64,000 nucleotides of DNA from SG8-39 sp041558415 (GTDB lineage: Bacteria; Pseudomonadota; Gammaproteobacteria; Burkholderiales; SG8-39), in assembly GCA_041558415.1 (NCBI GenBank), contig JBFFEY010000012.1, positions 1 to 64,000 of the forward strand, given 5' to 3'. A program made the translations under genes and the position numbers. Positions 1 through 9,728 of the stretch are shown in pieces (the stretch's first letter is position 1; each line of letters starts with the position of its first letter). A model generated the notes under the pieces. That model was not told the origin of the DNA. It did no database searches and saw only the letters and a program-made list of their open reading frames with translations.

Positions 1-419
1 CGGTCGGCGCTCGCCTGGGCGAGCGCCGCGCGAAACGGCTCCGGATCGATGCGCAACCGCGGCGCGCCGGCTGGAAACGCGCCACCGGTTACCAGATCCG
101 GGCTGACAAATACCACCCGGCCCGAGACCTCCGCTGCCAGCACGACCTCGGCGCGGGGCTTCACCAGGCCGTTGCCGGTCACCGCGAGCGCGCCGCTGCG
201 GAAATCGACCGGCTCGACGCGTACCAGGGGCAGCTGCTTGGCTGGCGCACGCACTGCGGGACGCGGCTTGAGCACGTTTAGCGCGACGAAAGCAGCGACG
301 CCTGCGGCGAGAACGCCGAGCGCGACGATGCGCCAGAGCCAGCGCGAGGATGCCGAGGGCGGGGGAGTGTCGGTCAAGAGGCGGGCCGCGGGGATTCGCC
401 GGGTGGGCGAACGCGACAT
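1..419 (-). CDS. RND-type efflux periplasmic adaptor (HlyD/MFP family), N-terminal part
   Basis: Translating the minus strand from the ATG at 419 gives 139 codons that run off the left edge. A basic, Pro/Ser-rich cytoplasmic start is followed by one membrane segment (about residues 28-48). Then comes a beta segment containing VKPRAEVVLAAEVSGRVVFV, the usual opening of the lipoyl/barrel-sandwich domain in membrane fusion proteins. Such proteins link an inner-membrane pump to an outer-membrane channel. It is the last visible gene of the long minus-strand operon, 60 bases after the TIM-barrel gene, so the pump itself should lie to the left. Family call is fairly sure; substrate unknown. Confidence 0.75.
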   Translation of the reverse strand, partial: MSRSPTRRIPAARLLTDTPPPSASSRWLWRIVALGVLAAGVAAFVALNVLKPRPAVRAPAKQLPLVRVEPVDFRSGALAVTGNGLVKPRAEVVLAAEVSGRVVFVSPDLVTGGAFPAGAPRLRIDPEPFRAALAQASAD

Positions 420-479
420 TTTATCCGCTGCCGCCCCTGCGGCGCGCTTCGGCTCTGAAAAGCCGGCGCGGGCGCGGCC

Positions 480-1343
480 TCAGCTCATCCAGCGGTGGCG
501 CGCCTTGCAGACCGCGAGCACCTCGTCCGGGTCGCGCGTCCACCAGTTGTTGGCGGAGAAGATCTCGACCTCGTGGAATCCGCGGTAGCCGGCGCGCGTC
601 ATCCAGGCGCGGATGCGCTTCAGGTCGATGACGCCCTCGCCCATCATGCCGCGATCGAGCAGCAGGTCGGTGGTCGGCACCAGCCAGTCGCAGATGTGAT
701 AGGCGAGCAGGCGCCACTTGCCGGCGCGGCGGATCTGCGCCTCGAGCTGCGGATCCCACCAGACGTGGTACACGTCGACCGCCACGCCGAGCGCGCAGGG
801 AGCTGCGCGCTTCGCGCCGGCGCGCTGCGGATCGAGCGCCTCGCACAGGTCGAGCGCCTGCGCCAGCGTGTTGACGCAGGCGCGGTCGGCCGCGTACATG
901 GGATGCAGCGGCTCGATCGCAAGCGGAACGCCGGCGGCTTTCGCCTGCGGCAGGATCGCCGCCAGGCCGTCGCGTACCTGGGCGCGCGCCCCGGCGATAT
1001 CCTTCGAGCCCTCGGGCAGCCCGCCGACGACGAGCACCAGGCACTGCGCGCCGAGCGCCTGCGCCTCCTCGATCGCGCGCAGGTTGTCGGCGATGTTCGC
1101 CTTGCGCGTTTTCGCGTCGCGCGCAGGAAACATGCCGCCCCGGCACAGCCCGGTCACCGTGAGGCCGTGCGCACGGATCGCGCGCGCCGCCTGCTTCACG
1201 CCCATCAGGTGCAGAAGGTCCCGCCACGGCGAAATGCCGCGGATGCCGTGCCGCGCGCAGCCCTCGATCGCCTGTGCCAGGCCCCAACGCCCGCGCGTGG
1301 TCGCCGTGTTGAGCGACAGCAGACGGCTGAGCGGCGCGGCCAT
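480..1343 (-). CDS. Sugar phosphate isomerase/epimerase-like TIM barrel protein
   Basis: 287 aa, one xylose-isomerase-like TIM barrel (AP endonuclease 2 fold). Acidic residues at barrel strand ends are visible: Glu in LAIEPLHPMYAADRACVNTL (about 140), Asp in GVAVDVYHVWWDP (about 190) and Glu in FHEVEIFSANNWW (near 260). These are the expected divalent-metal ligands. Families of this type isomerise keto sugars or catalyse aldol or elimination steps on them. It lies one base after the membrane-protein gene, inside the TetR-linked operon that also has a second such barrel (5035-5871) and a Gfo/Idh enzyme. Exact substrate not deducible. Confidence 0.8.
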   Translation of the reverse strand: MAAPLSRLLSLNTATTRGRWGLAQAIEGCARHGIRGISPWRDLLHLMGVKQAARAIRAHGLTVTGLCRGGMFPARDAKTRKANIADNLRAIEEAQALGAQCLVLVVGGLPEGSKDIAGARAQVRDGLAAILPQAKAAGVPLAIEPLHPMYAADRACVNTLAQALDLCEALDPQRAGAKRAAPCALGVAVDVYHVWWDPQLEAQIRRAGKWRLLAYHICDWLVPTTDLLLDRGMMGEGVIDLKRIRAWMTRAGYRGFHEVEIFSANNWWTRDPDEVLAVCKARHRWMS

Positions 1344-1344
1344 G

Positions 1345-2004
1345 TCAGCCCTGTCGGGCCTGCCCCGCTTCGCGGATCAGCAGCCCGCTGGTCGAGACGC
1401 GCACCTCGAGCTCGGCCGGCCGGTCGGCGGGCACGAAGGTCGCCGAGCCGTACTCGGCATCGAACAGCGGCGCGAGCCAGGCATGACGCCGGCGCAGGGC
1501 GAAAAGGTCCACCGCCTGCGCGCCACCGAGCGCGTGCACCGTGCGCAACGCGCTGCGCTCATCCTCGATGCTGCGGTAGCGCCCGGCGATGCGATCGAGC
1601 GCGTAGGCCGTGTGCAGGCCGAGTAGATTTCCCGCCGGCGTCCACTTGAGGATGTGCGCGTCGACGTAGATTTCGTCGCCGGCGAGCGCGAAGCTCGCCT
1701 CGCGCCCGTCGGCAAAGCGCACCCGCGCATCGAAGCGCTGCTCGCCGCGCGGCGTGACCGTGATGCGGGCGGCGACGATTTCCTGCGTGAGGGCGGAATA
1801 ACCCTGCACGCCGAGCACCAGCGCGATCGCCAGCAGGCCCGCGAGTCCCAGCGCAGTGCCGAACAGCAGCCGCATGACGAAGCCGAGCGGCCGGCGCTGC
1901 AGCAGGCGGCCGAAGCCGAGCAAGACGACGATCAGCCCGCCGAGCGCGAATACGACGCCGGCGATGAACAGCGGAACGCTGACGACGTTCGCAAACCCGC
2001 TCAT
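1345..2004 (-). CDS. Membrane-anchored protein of unknown function
   Basis: 219 aa. Two hydrophobic helices (about residues 8-32 and 43-68) separated by a short basic loop are followed by a soluble C-terminal domain of about 150 residues. I do not recognise a catalytic motif. Relatives are often loosely labelled cation/multidrug efflux protein without proof. The start overlaps the Gfo/Idh stop by four bases (2001-2004), so it is translationally coupled to catabolic genes and precedes, by one gene, the efflux adaptor at the left edge. Confidence 0.6.
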   Translation of the reverse strand: MSGFANVVSVPLFIAGVVFALGGLIVVLLGFGRLLQRRPLGFVMRLLFGTALGLAGLLAIALVLGVQGYSALTQEIVAARITVTPRGEQRFDARVRFADGREASFALAGDEIYVDAHILKWTPAGNLLGLHTAYALDRIAGRYRSIEDERSALRTVHALGGAQAVDLFALRRRHAWLAPLFDAEYGSATFVPADRPAELEVRVSTSGLLIREAGQARQG

Positions 2005-3158
2005 GGCTTAAGGCGCGGCAGGTCGATCCAGCGGCGCGCCTTCCAGCTCTTCAGGCCGGCCTCGGCGAGCTGCACGCCCTTCGCGCCCTCGAACAGGTTC
2101 CAGCGGAAACTGCCCTCGCCCGCGACGTGCCGCAGGAACAGCTCCCACTGCGCCTTAAAGGCGTTCTCCGGCACGACGTTGTCGGGCACTTCCTGCCAGC
2201 TCTGCGGCGCGAGGAAATCGATCGGCTGCGGAATGTCGGGGTTCCACACCGGCTTCGGCGTGTTGACGCGCGACTGCGTGAAGCAGCGCCGCAGCCCGGC
2301 GACCGCCGAACCATGCGTGCCGTCGACCTGCAGCGTCAGCAGGTCGTCGCGCCGCACGCGCACGCACCACGACGAGTTGAAGTGCGCGATCACGCCGCCG
2401 GCAAGCTGGAACGTCGCGTAGGCGGCGTCGTCCGCGCTGGCGCGGTACTTCAGCCCTTTCTCGTCCCAGCGGGCGGGAATGTGCGTCGCGCCGAGGCAGG
2501 ACACCGATTTCACCTCGCCGAACAGGTTGTCGAGCACGTAACGCCAGTGGCACAGCATGTCGAGGATGATGCCGCCGCCCTCCTGCTTCTTGTAGTTCCA
2601 CGACGGGCGCTGCGCCGCCTGCCAGTCGCCTTCGAACACCCAGTAGCCGAACTCGCCGCGCACCGAGAGGATGCGTCCGAAAAAGCCGGTGTCACGCAGC
2701 ATTTTCAGCTTGAGCAGGCCGGGCAGCCAGAGCTTGTCTTGCACCACGCCGTGCTTGATGCGCGCCTTCTTCGCGGCGCGATAGAGATCGAGCGCCTCGG
2801 CAAGCGTGGTGGCGACCGGCTTTTCGCAGTAGATGTGCTTGCCCGCTGCGATCGCGCGCTTGAGGATCTTCGGTCGCAGCTGGGTCGATGCCGCATCGAA
2901 GAACAGCGTGTCCGCCGGGTTGCGCAGCGCCCTGCCCAGGTCGGTCGTCCAGCGCTCGATGCCGTGCGCGCGCGCCAGCGCCTCGAGCTTGTCGGCGCTG
3001 CGGCCGACGAGAATCGGGTCGGGCAGCAGGCGCGTGCCGTTCCTCAGCGCGACGCCGCCCTGCCGGCGGATCTCGAGGATCGAGCGCACCAGGTGCTGGT
3101 TGGTGCCCATGCGTCCGGTGACGCCGTACATGATGATGCCGACGCGTCGTGTCTTCAC
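2001..3158 (-). CDS. Gfo/Idh/MocA family NAD(P)-dependent oxidoreductase
   Basis: 385 aa. The N-terminal Rossmann fold shows GVTGRMG near residue 13 (a variant of the GxGxxG loop), and the family signature EKP is present in HIYCEKPVATTLAEAL near residue 110. The C-terminal alpha/beta domain follows. These enzymes oxidise or reduce a hydroxyl on sugars, inositols or glycosides. It overlaps the genes on both sides by four bases. Together with two TIM-barrel isomerase-like genes this recalls sets that make and then process 3-keto-sugars or C-glycosides, but that is inference. Confidence 0.85.
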   Translation of the reverse strand: MKTRRVGIIMYGVTGRMGTNQHLVRSILEIRRQGGVALRNGTRLLPDPILVGRSADKLEALARAHGIERWTTDLGRALRNPADTLFFDAASTQLRPKILKRAIAAGKHIYCEKPVATTLAEALDLYRAAKKARIKHGVVQDKLWLPGLLKLKMLRDTGFFGRILSVRGEFGYWVFEGDWQAAQRPSWNYKKQEGGGIILDMLCHWRYVLDNLFGEVKSVSCLGATHIPARWDEKGLKYRASADDAAYATFQLAGGVIAHFNSSWCVRVRRDDLLTLQVDGTHGSAVAGLRRCFTQSRVNTPKPVWNPDIPQPIDFLAPQSWQEVPDNVVPENAFKAQWELFLRHVAGEGSFRWNLFEGAKGVQLAEAGLKSWKARRWIDLPRLKP

Positions 3159-3613
3159 TGTTTCGCCCCCGGGATCTCGATGAATTCGATGGTCACGCCG
3201 TCCGGGTCGCGCAGGTAGACCACGCGTCGGCCCTTGTTCGGTCCGTCATTGATCGGCACCGGCGGCGCGATCGGCTCGACGCGGTGCTTCTTCGCTTCGG
3301 CGATCGCCGCGTCGACGTCGTCGACGTCGAAGGCCATGTGCGCGAAACCGGCATCGCAGGGACGCGCCTCGACGCGGCCGCGCGAGGCCGGCGCCTTGTA
3401 CTCGATCAGCTCGACGGTGCAGCCGGGGCCGCGCAGGAAGGCGATCTCCATGTCGGCGCCCTCGACGCCGGTGATCCTCGACACGATCGCCGGGTCGCGC
3501 GGCGCACGGTTAAGGACCTGAAAGCCGAGGCAGTCGCGGAAAAAGCCGATCGTGCGATCGAGGCTGGAGACGGTGAAGCTGGTGTGGTTGGTGCCGAGCA
3601 CGCGGTAGTTCAT
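3155..3613 (-). CDS. VOC (glyoxalase/dioxygenase fold) family protein
   Basis: 152 aa starting at the ATG at 3613, which overlaps the enolase-superfamily stop by four bases. Two beta-alpha-beta-beta-beta repeats are visible. Candidate metal ligands are His in LGTNHTSFTV (about 9), His in GFAHMAFDVDD (about 90) and Glu in GVTIEFIE (about 145). This is the glyoxalase I-like pattern of a single-chain dimeric enzyme. Family members include lactoylglutathione lyases, epimerases and extradiol dioxygenases; nothing here decides among them. Confidence 0.8.
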   Translation of the reverse strand: MNYRVLGTNHTSFTVSSLDRTIGFFRDCLGFQVLNRAPRDPAIVSRITGVEGADMEIAFLRGPGCTVELIEYKAPASRGRVEARPCDAGFAHMAFDVDDVDAAIAEAKKHRVEPIAPPVPINDGPNKGRRVVYLRDPDGVTIEFIEIPGAKQ

Positions 3614-5031
3614 GGGACGGGGACTCCTTCCGGCGCGGCGGCCGGCAGCGGTTGCATCGATGACCAGTCGGGTTCCGCGGCACAGGCGAAGCCGGGACAG
3701 CCGAGCGAGCCGAGCGCCAGGCGGCCATCGCGGATCGCCACGCGCACCGCGCCGTGGCGGTGCACGTAGAGATCCGGGTGCGCAGCGAGAAAGGCAGCCT
3801 GCTCCGCCTGCGGCAGTGCCGCCATGCCGTTCACGTAATGGTGGCCGTTGCGCTCGACGTGCGCGATGCCGAGCAGCGTCACCAGTGCGAGATCCTGCTG
3901 CAGCGCGAGACCAGCCTGGATCGTCAGGTCTTCGGCCGAGAGGAAATACGGTGTAGCGGGCGCCTGCCGATTCCACTGCGCGCAGCGCGCGGCGTTGACG
4001 ATCGACTTGTAGAACCCCTTGCAGGTTTTCGACGACACCCCGGCGTAGCCGAGCGCGCGGGCGCGCGGGAAGGCATCGAGCGAAGCATCGGACTCATCGA
4101 TGATCACCGGCTTCAGTGCCGCGAGCGCGCGACAGTCGGCGGCGAGCGCCTGCGCGCGCTTGACCGGTTGCTCGATGAAGGCGACCGAGGACGCGAGCTG
4201 CGCCAGCGCCGGGGTCTCGCACAGCTTGCGCCACAGCGCCACCACGCCGTCGACGTCGGCGTACTGCTCGTTGCCGTCGAGCGTCGCGGCGTAGCCGCCG
4301 GGAATTCGATCGAGCACCGCGGCGATGGCGCGCAACCGCTCGAGGTCCGCGGCGAGGTCGCCGCCCACCTTGAGCTTGAACCAGCGATGGCCGTAGGCGG
4401 CGATCGACGCCTCCAGCGTTTCGGGCAGTCCGTCGCCGACGCGCGTCGCGGCATCGGCGGCGGTGATCGGGTCGAGCAGGCCGACGGTGTGCCGCGCGGC
4501 GATCGTCGGCGCCGGGCGCAGCGCCGCGAGGAACGACGTCCAGTCGAATCCGGCGAGATCGTCGAGCGCCGCATGCTGTGCGACGCCGAACAGGTTGCGG
4601 CGCACCGCCTCGAAGAACGACAGGCCGAGCGCGCGGCACAGCGCATCGGCGATCGCCTTGTCGAGGAGCGCGGCGCCGAAGCCGGCCTCCAGCCCCTGCG
4701 CGCCGAGCGCCGGATAGTGCGCCAGGCTATGGCCGACGGCGCTGCGCTCGGCGCCGTCGAGGTAGGCGCTGCGCGCGGCGCGCACAGACACGCGCAGCGC
4801 CTCGATGTCCGCGGCGTTGGAGCGCAGCGGATCCTTCTCGAACCACTTCGGCACCATCATCTCGGCGCTCGCGCCCCAGGCCGTGGCGCCGTTCACGAGG
4901 CGGATCCGCGCGCGCGCGAAGGCCTGCGGCGCGCGTTCCAGCGTCACCATGCCGAAGCGGAACGGCAGGCGCAGCACCACCGGCCGCTCGGCAAGCTCGA
5001 TCGCGTTTACCGTGAAGGCCGGCGCCGCCAT
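3610..5031 (-). CDS. Enolase superfamily enzyme, MLE/epimerase-like
   Basis: 473 aa, longer than the usual 350-400. The capping domain is followed by a barrel with the KxK motif in FKLKVGG (about 217-220), metal ligands in TLDGNEQY, FIEQPV and IIDES, and a lysine on strand six in SSKTCKGF. The KxK plus distal Lys pattern matches the muconate lactonizing/dipeptide epimerase group; the His-Asp dyad of sugar-acid dehydratases is not apparent. The gene sits four bases after the isomerase-like gene at 5035, in the TetR-linked operon. The substrate is unknown. The extra length may be a distinct lid or a C-terminal addition. Confidence 0.8.
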   Translation of the reverse strand: MAAPAFTVNAIELAERPVVLRLPFRFGMVTLERAPQAFARARIRLVNGATAWGASAEMMVPKWFEKDPLRSNAADIEALRVSVRAARSAYLDGAERSAVGHSLAHYPALGAQGLEAGFGAALLDKAIADALCRALGLSFFEAVRRNLFGVAQHAALDDLAGFDWTSFLAALRPAPTIAARHTVGLLDPITAADAATRVGDGLPETLEASIAAYGHRWFKLKVGGDLAADLERLRAIAAVLDRIPGGYAATLDGNEQYADVDGVVALWRKLCETPALAQLASSVAFIEQPVKRAQALAADCRALAALKPVIIDESDASLDAFPRARALGYAGVSSKTCKGFYKSIVNAARCAQWNRQAPATPYFLSAEDLTIQAGLALQQDLALVTLLGIAHVERNGHHYVNGMAALPQAEQAAFLAAHPDLYVHRHGAVRVAIRDGRLALGSLGCPGFACAAEPDWSSMQPLPAAAPEGVPVP

Positions 5032-5034
5032 CGC

Positions 5035-5871
5035 TCAGTGCGCCTCGAGCGCTTCCAGAATGCCACGCAGGTAGCCAATCGCGCGCGCCGCGGCGCTCGG
5101 CCCGTCGGGCACGTAGTCGAAGGGCTCGACCGCGACATCGCCCGCGTAGCCGGTGCGCTTCAACGCGCCGAACAGCGGCGCGAAAGTCTGCTCGCCCTGC
5201 CCGGGCCCGCGCCGGTTGCGGTCGTTTACCTGCACGTGCGCAATCATGCCCTTGGGCACCCAGCGCTCGACCAGCTCCGGCAGCGACGCCTTCTCCGCGC
5301 GCCCGGCGGCGCTGCAGTCGAGCATCGTGCGCAGCGCCGGGTTGCCGACCGCCTCGACCAGCGCAGCGGCCTCGTCGAGCGTGTTGATGAGCGGCGTCGC
5401 GTCCGGCGCGAGCGGCTCGATGCAGTAGAGCACGCCGGCCTGTCGCGCGCGCTCGGCCACCGCGGCAAAGCATTCGCGCGCGCGCGCTGTCGCCGCCGCG
5501 CGCGTCTCGCCCGCCTCCAGGCGGCGCTGCTGCGGCGAGCCGTGCACCAGGTAGCGCCCGCCGAGCGCGGCGCACAGGTCGACCAGCGCGAACATCACGT
5601 CGAGCGTGCGCTTGCGCACCGCCGCGTCCTTGCTGCTGATCGACAGTCCCGCCGGTCTCACCAGCAGCCAGTGCAGGCCGGTGACCGCGATGCCCGCCTC
5701 CTCGGCCGCGGCGCGCGCCACGGCGATCTGCGCCGCGCCCATGCGCTGCGGCTCCTCCGAGAGCGTGTAGGGCGCCACCTCGAGGCCATCGTAGCCGAGC
5801 TTGGCGGCGTACTCGCACTGCGCCGGGAACGGCATCGGCGCGATGACCTCGTTGCACAGGGCGATTCGCAT
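5035..5871 (-). CDS. Sugar phosphate isomerase/epimerase-like TIM barrel protein (second copy)
   Basis: 278 aa. An AP-endonuclease-2-type barrel begins MRIALCNEVIAPMPFP. Glu in YCIEPLAPDATPL, an Asp in TMLDCSAAG, His/Asp in IAHVQVNDRN and the last-strand Glu in VAVEPFDYVPDG are the likely metal site. It is only distantly similar to the barrel protein at 480-1343, so the two are probably not redundant. It lies between the TetR gene (4-base gap) and the enolase-superfamily gene (3-base gap), which marks it as a pathway enzyme of the operon. Confidence 0.8.
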   Translation of the reverse strand: MRIALCNEVIAPMPFPAQCEYAAKLGYDGLEVAPYTLSEEPQRMGAAQIAVARAAAEEAGIAVTGLHWLLVRPAGLSISSKDAAVRKRTLDVMFALVDLCAALGGRYLVHGSPQQRRLEAGETRAAATARARECFAAVAERARQAGVLYCIEPLAPDATPLINTLDEAAALVEAVGNPALRTMLDCSAAGRAEKASLPELVERWVPKGMIAHVQVNDRNRRGPGQGEQTFAPLFGALKRTGYAGDVAVEPFDYVPDGPSAAARAIGYLRGILEALEAH

Positions 5872-5875
5872 CGCG

Positions 5876-6532
5876 CTATTTTCGCACCGCGTTTAGGATG
5901 ATCTGCGACAGGTGGCGCGCGCGCGCCGCCAGCGCGCGCGGCGCCATCAGGTCGCGGCCGAAGACGCGCGACAGGGTGTAGCGGTTCGAAAGGTAGAAGT
6001 AGCTCTCGCCGGCGATCGAGATGTAGAGCTGCACCGGGTCGATGCCGGGGCGAAAGAGCTTCGCCCGCTCGCCGCGGCGCAGCACCTCGCGCAGCATGTC
6101 GACCAGCGGCGAGTGCATGGCGCGCACCCGCTTCGAGCGCCCCAGGTGCCGTCCCTTGTGCAGGTTCTCGCTGTTCAGCAGCGTGATGAACTCCGGGTGC
6201 TCGAGGCAGTACCCCCAGGTGAAGCGCACCAGCCTTTCGAGCGCGGCGCGCGGCGCGAGGTGCTCGAGCCGCAGGGCGCGCTCGGCCTCGCGGATGCACG
6301 CGTACTGCGCCTCCAGCGCGGCCAGGAACAGCCCGTCCTTGTCGCCGAAGTAGTAGTACAGCATGCGCTTGTTGGCGCCGGCACGGCGCGCGATGCGATC
6401 AATGCGCGCGCCGCCGAGACCGTAGCGCGCGAATTCGGCGGTCGCCGCCTCGAGGATGCGGCGGCGCGTGCGCTGCGCATCGCGCGCCGCCGGCGCGGCG
6501 CGCCCGTCACCGCTCGAGCGCCGACGCGACAC
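5876..6532 (-). CDS. TetR/AcrR family transcriptional regulator
   Basis: 218 aa. An N-terminal helix-turn-helix domain (about residues 20-66, containing GARIDRIARRAGANKRMLYY) is followed by an all-helical ligand domain typical of TetR_C. It is encoded inside the operon it probably controls, three bases after the ABC ATPase gene. A near-perfect palindrome TTAACC-N4-GGTTAA stands before the first gene of this operon (11337-11352). A variant stands before the genes at 20765 and 20831. This regulator is the obvious candidate to bind both, presumably as a repressor relieved by the imported compound. Confidence 0.85.
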   Translation of the reverse strand: MSRRRSSGDGRAAPAARDAQRTRRRILEAATAEFARYGLGGARIDRIARRAGANKRMLYYYFGDKDGLFLAALEAQYACIREAERALRLEHLAPRAALERLVRFTWGYCLEHPEFITLLNSENLHKGRHLGRSKRVRAMHSPLVDMLREVLRRGERAKLFRPGIDPVQLYISIAGESYFYLSNRYTLSRVFGRDLMAPRALAARARHLSQIILNAVRK

Positions 6533-6535
6533 CGC

Positions 6536-7296
<761 letters not shown>

Positions 7297-7300
<4 letters not shown>

Positions 7301-8061
7301 GCGATGCGCGCGTCCTTGGCGACGAGCAGCCGCTCGGCGAGCAGCACGCTGCCGTACAGCGCGACGCCGATCAGCGTGATGAGGATCACTGCCATGAACA
7401 TCGCCGGCGTGTCGAGCGTCACCTGAACCTGCAGCATGAGGTAGCCGAGACCCTTGTCGGAGCTGAGGAACTCGCCGACGATCGCGCCGGCCACGGCGAG
7501 GATCGCGCCGACCTTCATGCCGGAGAAGATGTAGGGCAGCGCCCCGGGAAGCTGGATCTTGGTGAACAGCTGCCAGCGCGAACCGCGCAGCGCGCGCACC
7601 AGGTCGAGCAGCTCGGGCTCGGTCTCGCGCAGACCGCGCGCGGTCGTCAGCAAAATGGGAAACACCGCGATCGAAAACGCCATCAGCGAGTTCGGAAAGA
7701 TGCCGTACTTGAACCAGACGATGATCAGCGGGCCGAGCGCCACCTTGGGGATCATGTTGAGCGACACCAGCAGCGGCATGAAGAACGCCTCCAGCATCTT
7801 CGACCAGGTGAACAGCAGCGCGAGCGTCACCCCCACGCCGAGCGCGAGGAAGTAACCGACGAAGATCTCGAGCGCGGTGACTCCGCTGTTCAGCCACCAG
7901 TTGTAGCTCTCGTCGAACAGCGCCTTGAGCGTGGCCTGCGGCGAGGGCATGACGAACTTCGGCACGTCGCCGAGGGTGACGAACAGGTACCAGGCGGCGA
8001 GCAGCGCGAGATGCGCGAGTACCGCGAGCAGCGTGCGGGTGAGATTCGAAGAAACGTCCAT
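7297..8061 (-). CDS. ABC transporter permease (SsuC/TauC type)
   Basis: 254 aa with about six membrane helices and a BPD_transp_1 domain. The EAA loop that docks the ATPase is visible in ELLDLVRALRGSRWQLFTKI followed by QLPGALPYIFSG. It is a homodimeric inner-membrane channel for an organic anion or a thiamine-precursor-like compound, judged by the class of its partners. It is four-base coupled to the ATPase gene and 27 bases downstream of the aldolase gene. Confidence 0.92.
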
Positions 8062-8088
8062 TCTGTCTCCTTGCCGTCAGCGTCCGTT

Positions 8089-9150
8089 TCAGGACAGCCA
8101 GCGCTCGAGATTGGCGCGCACAAAGTCGTCGTCGGCGAGGTCGCCATGCTCGCGGCAGACACGGTCGATCTCTGCAGCCTGCCCGGGCGACAGCGCTTCC
8201 TGGGGATCGAGGCACCAGATGCCCTCGAGCAGGCCCTGGCGCCGCAGCACTTCGTGGCAGCCGGCGATGCAGCCCGCGAAGTCGTGCGCGACGTCGAAGA
8301 ATGCGCTGTTGCAGTCGGTCACGCGTGCGTCGAGCGCCAGCAGATCGTCATCGATACGGCCGGCAGCGATCGCCGCCTGAATACGCGCATGCAGCGCGAC
8401 TGCGCTCTTCGTCCACACGCTCCAGTGCCCGAGCAGACCGCCGCGGATGCGCACCCGGACCTCGGCGCCGTCGCGCATCACGGCGAACGGCGTCGTCAGG
8501 TCAAGCACGATGTGGTCGTCATTGCCGGTGTAGAGCGTCACGCGGTCCTCGGCGCGCGCTGCGACAATGCCGCGCACCACATCGAGCGTGCGATAGCGGT
8601 TGAACGGCGCCACTTTCACCGCGACCACATTGTCGAGTGCGGCGAAGCGCCGCCAGAACTCGACCGGCAGCGCGATGCCGCCGACCGCCGTCTGAAGATA
8701 GAAGCCGACGAGCGGAATCTCCCCGGCAACCGCCGCGCAGTGCGCGACCAGTTCGTCGACCGACGCGCCCTTCATCGGCGCGAGCGACAGCATGCCGGCG
8801 TGATAGCCCGCGGCGCGCGCGATGCGCGCCTCGTCCGTCGCCTGCGGCGTCTTCCCGGAAAGTCCGGCAATCAGCAGCACTGGCCGATCGACCCAGCCGT
8901 GTGCCTCCTCGGCAGCGAGCCGCAGCACCTCTTGGTAGAGTCCGGCTTCACGGATGGCGAACTGCGTGGCGTGCACGCCGACCGCCAGCCCGCCGGCGCC
9001 GGCGTCGAGGTAGTAGCGCGAGAGCGCCTTCTGCCGGCGCCGGTCGAGCCGGCGCGAGGCGTCGAGCGCGAGCAGGTGCGCCGGGATGACGCGCCCCTCG
9101 CGCAGAAGTGCCAGCACGTCGGCAGGCAGGTCGGTCCAGCGTTGCGGCAT
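8089..9150 (-). CDS. DHDPS-like (DapA/N-acetylneuraminate lyase family) class I aldolase
   Basis: 353 aa. The ATG at 9150 is preferred because an upstream start at 9225 would run 58 bases into the preceding gene. The barrel has a candidate Schiff-base lysine in NVVAVKVAPFNRY, where DapA relatives have the active lysine on strand six. The usual YxN-type motif is replaced by GFYLQTAVGG. The C-terminal helical tail is longer than in DapA. Likely a lyase or dehydratase acting on a 2-keto acid in this catabolic operon rather than lysine biosynthesis. Confidence 0.75.
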   Translation of the reverse strand: MPQRWTDLPADVLALLREGRVIPAHLLALDASRRLDRRRQKALSRYYLDAGAGGLAVGVHATQFAIREAGLYQEVLRLAAEEAHGWVDRPVLLIAGLSGKTPQATDEARIARAAGYHAGMLSLAPMKGASVDELVAHCAAVAGEIPLVGFYLQTAVGGIALPVEFWRRFAALDNVVAVKVAPFNRYRTLDVVRGIVAARAEDRVTLYTGNDDHIVLDLTTPFAVMRDGAEVRVRIRGGLLGHWSVWTKSAVALHARIQAAIAAGRIDDDLLALDARVTDCNSAFFDVAHDFAGCIAGCHEVLRRQGLLEGIWCLDPQEALSPGQAAEIDRVCREHGDLADDDFVRANLERWLS

Positions 9151-9167
9151 GAGGTTCAGCTCCGCGG

Positions 9168-9728
9168 TTATTTTCCCAGTGGCGGGAACGTTCCGCGAAT
9201 CCACGCCCGGAGCCGGGCGAGCCACTGGCGAATGCGCCCGGGGCGCTCGGGCAGCGGCGGCGATTCAGCGTTTGCGTGGGCGGCGGCCCGCGCCGACGCG
9301 TCCGCGCTGAAGCGCTGCGCGAGACATTCGGCGAACTGCGCGGTCCGCTCCGTCGCCCTGCGCTCGAACAGGCGGTCGACGACCGGCTTGAGCGGCCCCT
9401 CGCCCGCGACCTTGAACAGCGAGCGCAGCTCGGTACCCGATTCGCGCGGCTGCAATGCGACGTCGATCTCCATGGTCAGATGTTCCGCCTTGGCCACGGC
9501 ATGCAGGCTGCGCGGCGGGTCCTCGGCCTCGATGCGCGCCGTGAGATCGACGATCAGCGGCACGATGCCGACCTTCTCCTTGACGGTCAGCTCGGCGGTG
9601 CGGTCGTCGATGCGCTGGATGCGTTCGACCCCGGGGACGCAGGTACAAAGCGATTCGAAATCGCGGATGAAACGCCACACGGCTTCGGGTGCAGCATCGA
9701 CGGCGAAGGTCGCCTCGCGCTGATGCAT
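9168..9728 (-). CDS. SRPBCC superfamily protein, CoxG-like
   Basis: 186 aa from the ATG at 9728, which shares one base with the stop of the FAD oxidoreductase. The first 145 residues show the START/Bet v1-like pattern (APEAVWRFIRDFESLCTCVP, ELTVKEKVG, LFKVAGEGPL). The last 40 residues are Arg/Pro rich. CoxG proteins help recruit CO dehydrogenase to the membrane, but no cox genes are here. Other members are simply lipid- or aromatic-binding folds, so a role in handling a hydrophobic substrate is equally possible. Confidence 0.75.
   Translation of the reverse strand: MHQREATFAVDAAPEAVWRFIRDFESLCTCVPGVERIQRIDDRTAELTVKEKVGIVPLIVDLTARIEAEDPPRSLHAVAKAEHLTMEIDVALQPRESGTELRSLFKVAGEGPLKPVVDRLFERRATERTAQFAECLAQRFSADASARAAAHANAESPPLPERPGRIRQWLARLRAWIRGTFPPLGK

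Noticed and set aside
420..479. Hairpin CGGCT...AGCCG in the gap before the efflux adaptor gene.
   Set aside because: Short stem, no T-run on the minus strand, so not convincing as a terminator.
3754..5901. A 715-codon plus-strand frame opposite the enolase and isomerase genes.
   Set aside because: Composition is Arg/Gly/His-rich with no recognisable motif, and it is antisense to two clear enzyme genes.
9168..9728. CoxG-like protein as evidence of a CO dehydrogenase system.
   Set aside because: No coxMSL, coxD, coxE or other maturation genes are present; cbbQ/cbbO-type ATPase and VWA genes here belong to RuBisCO.
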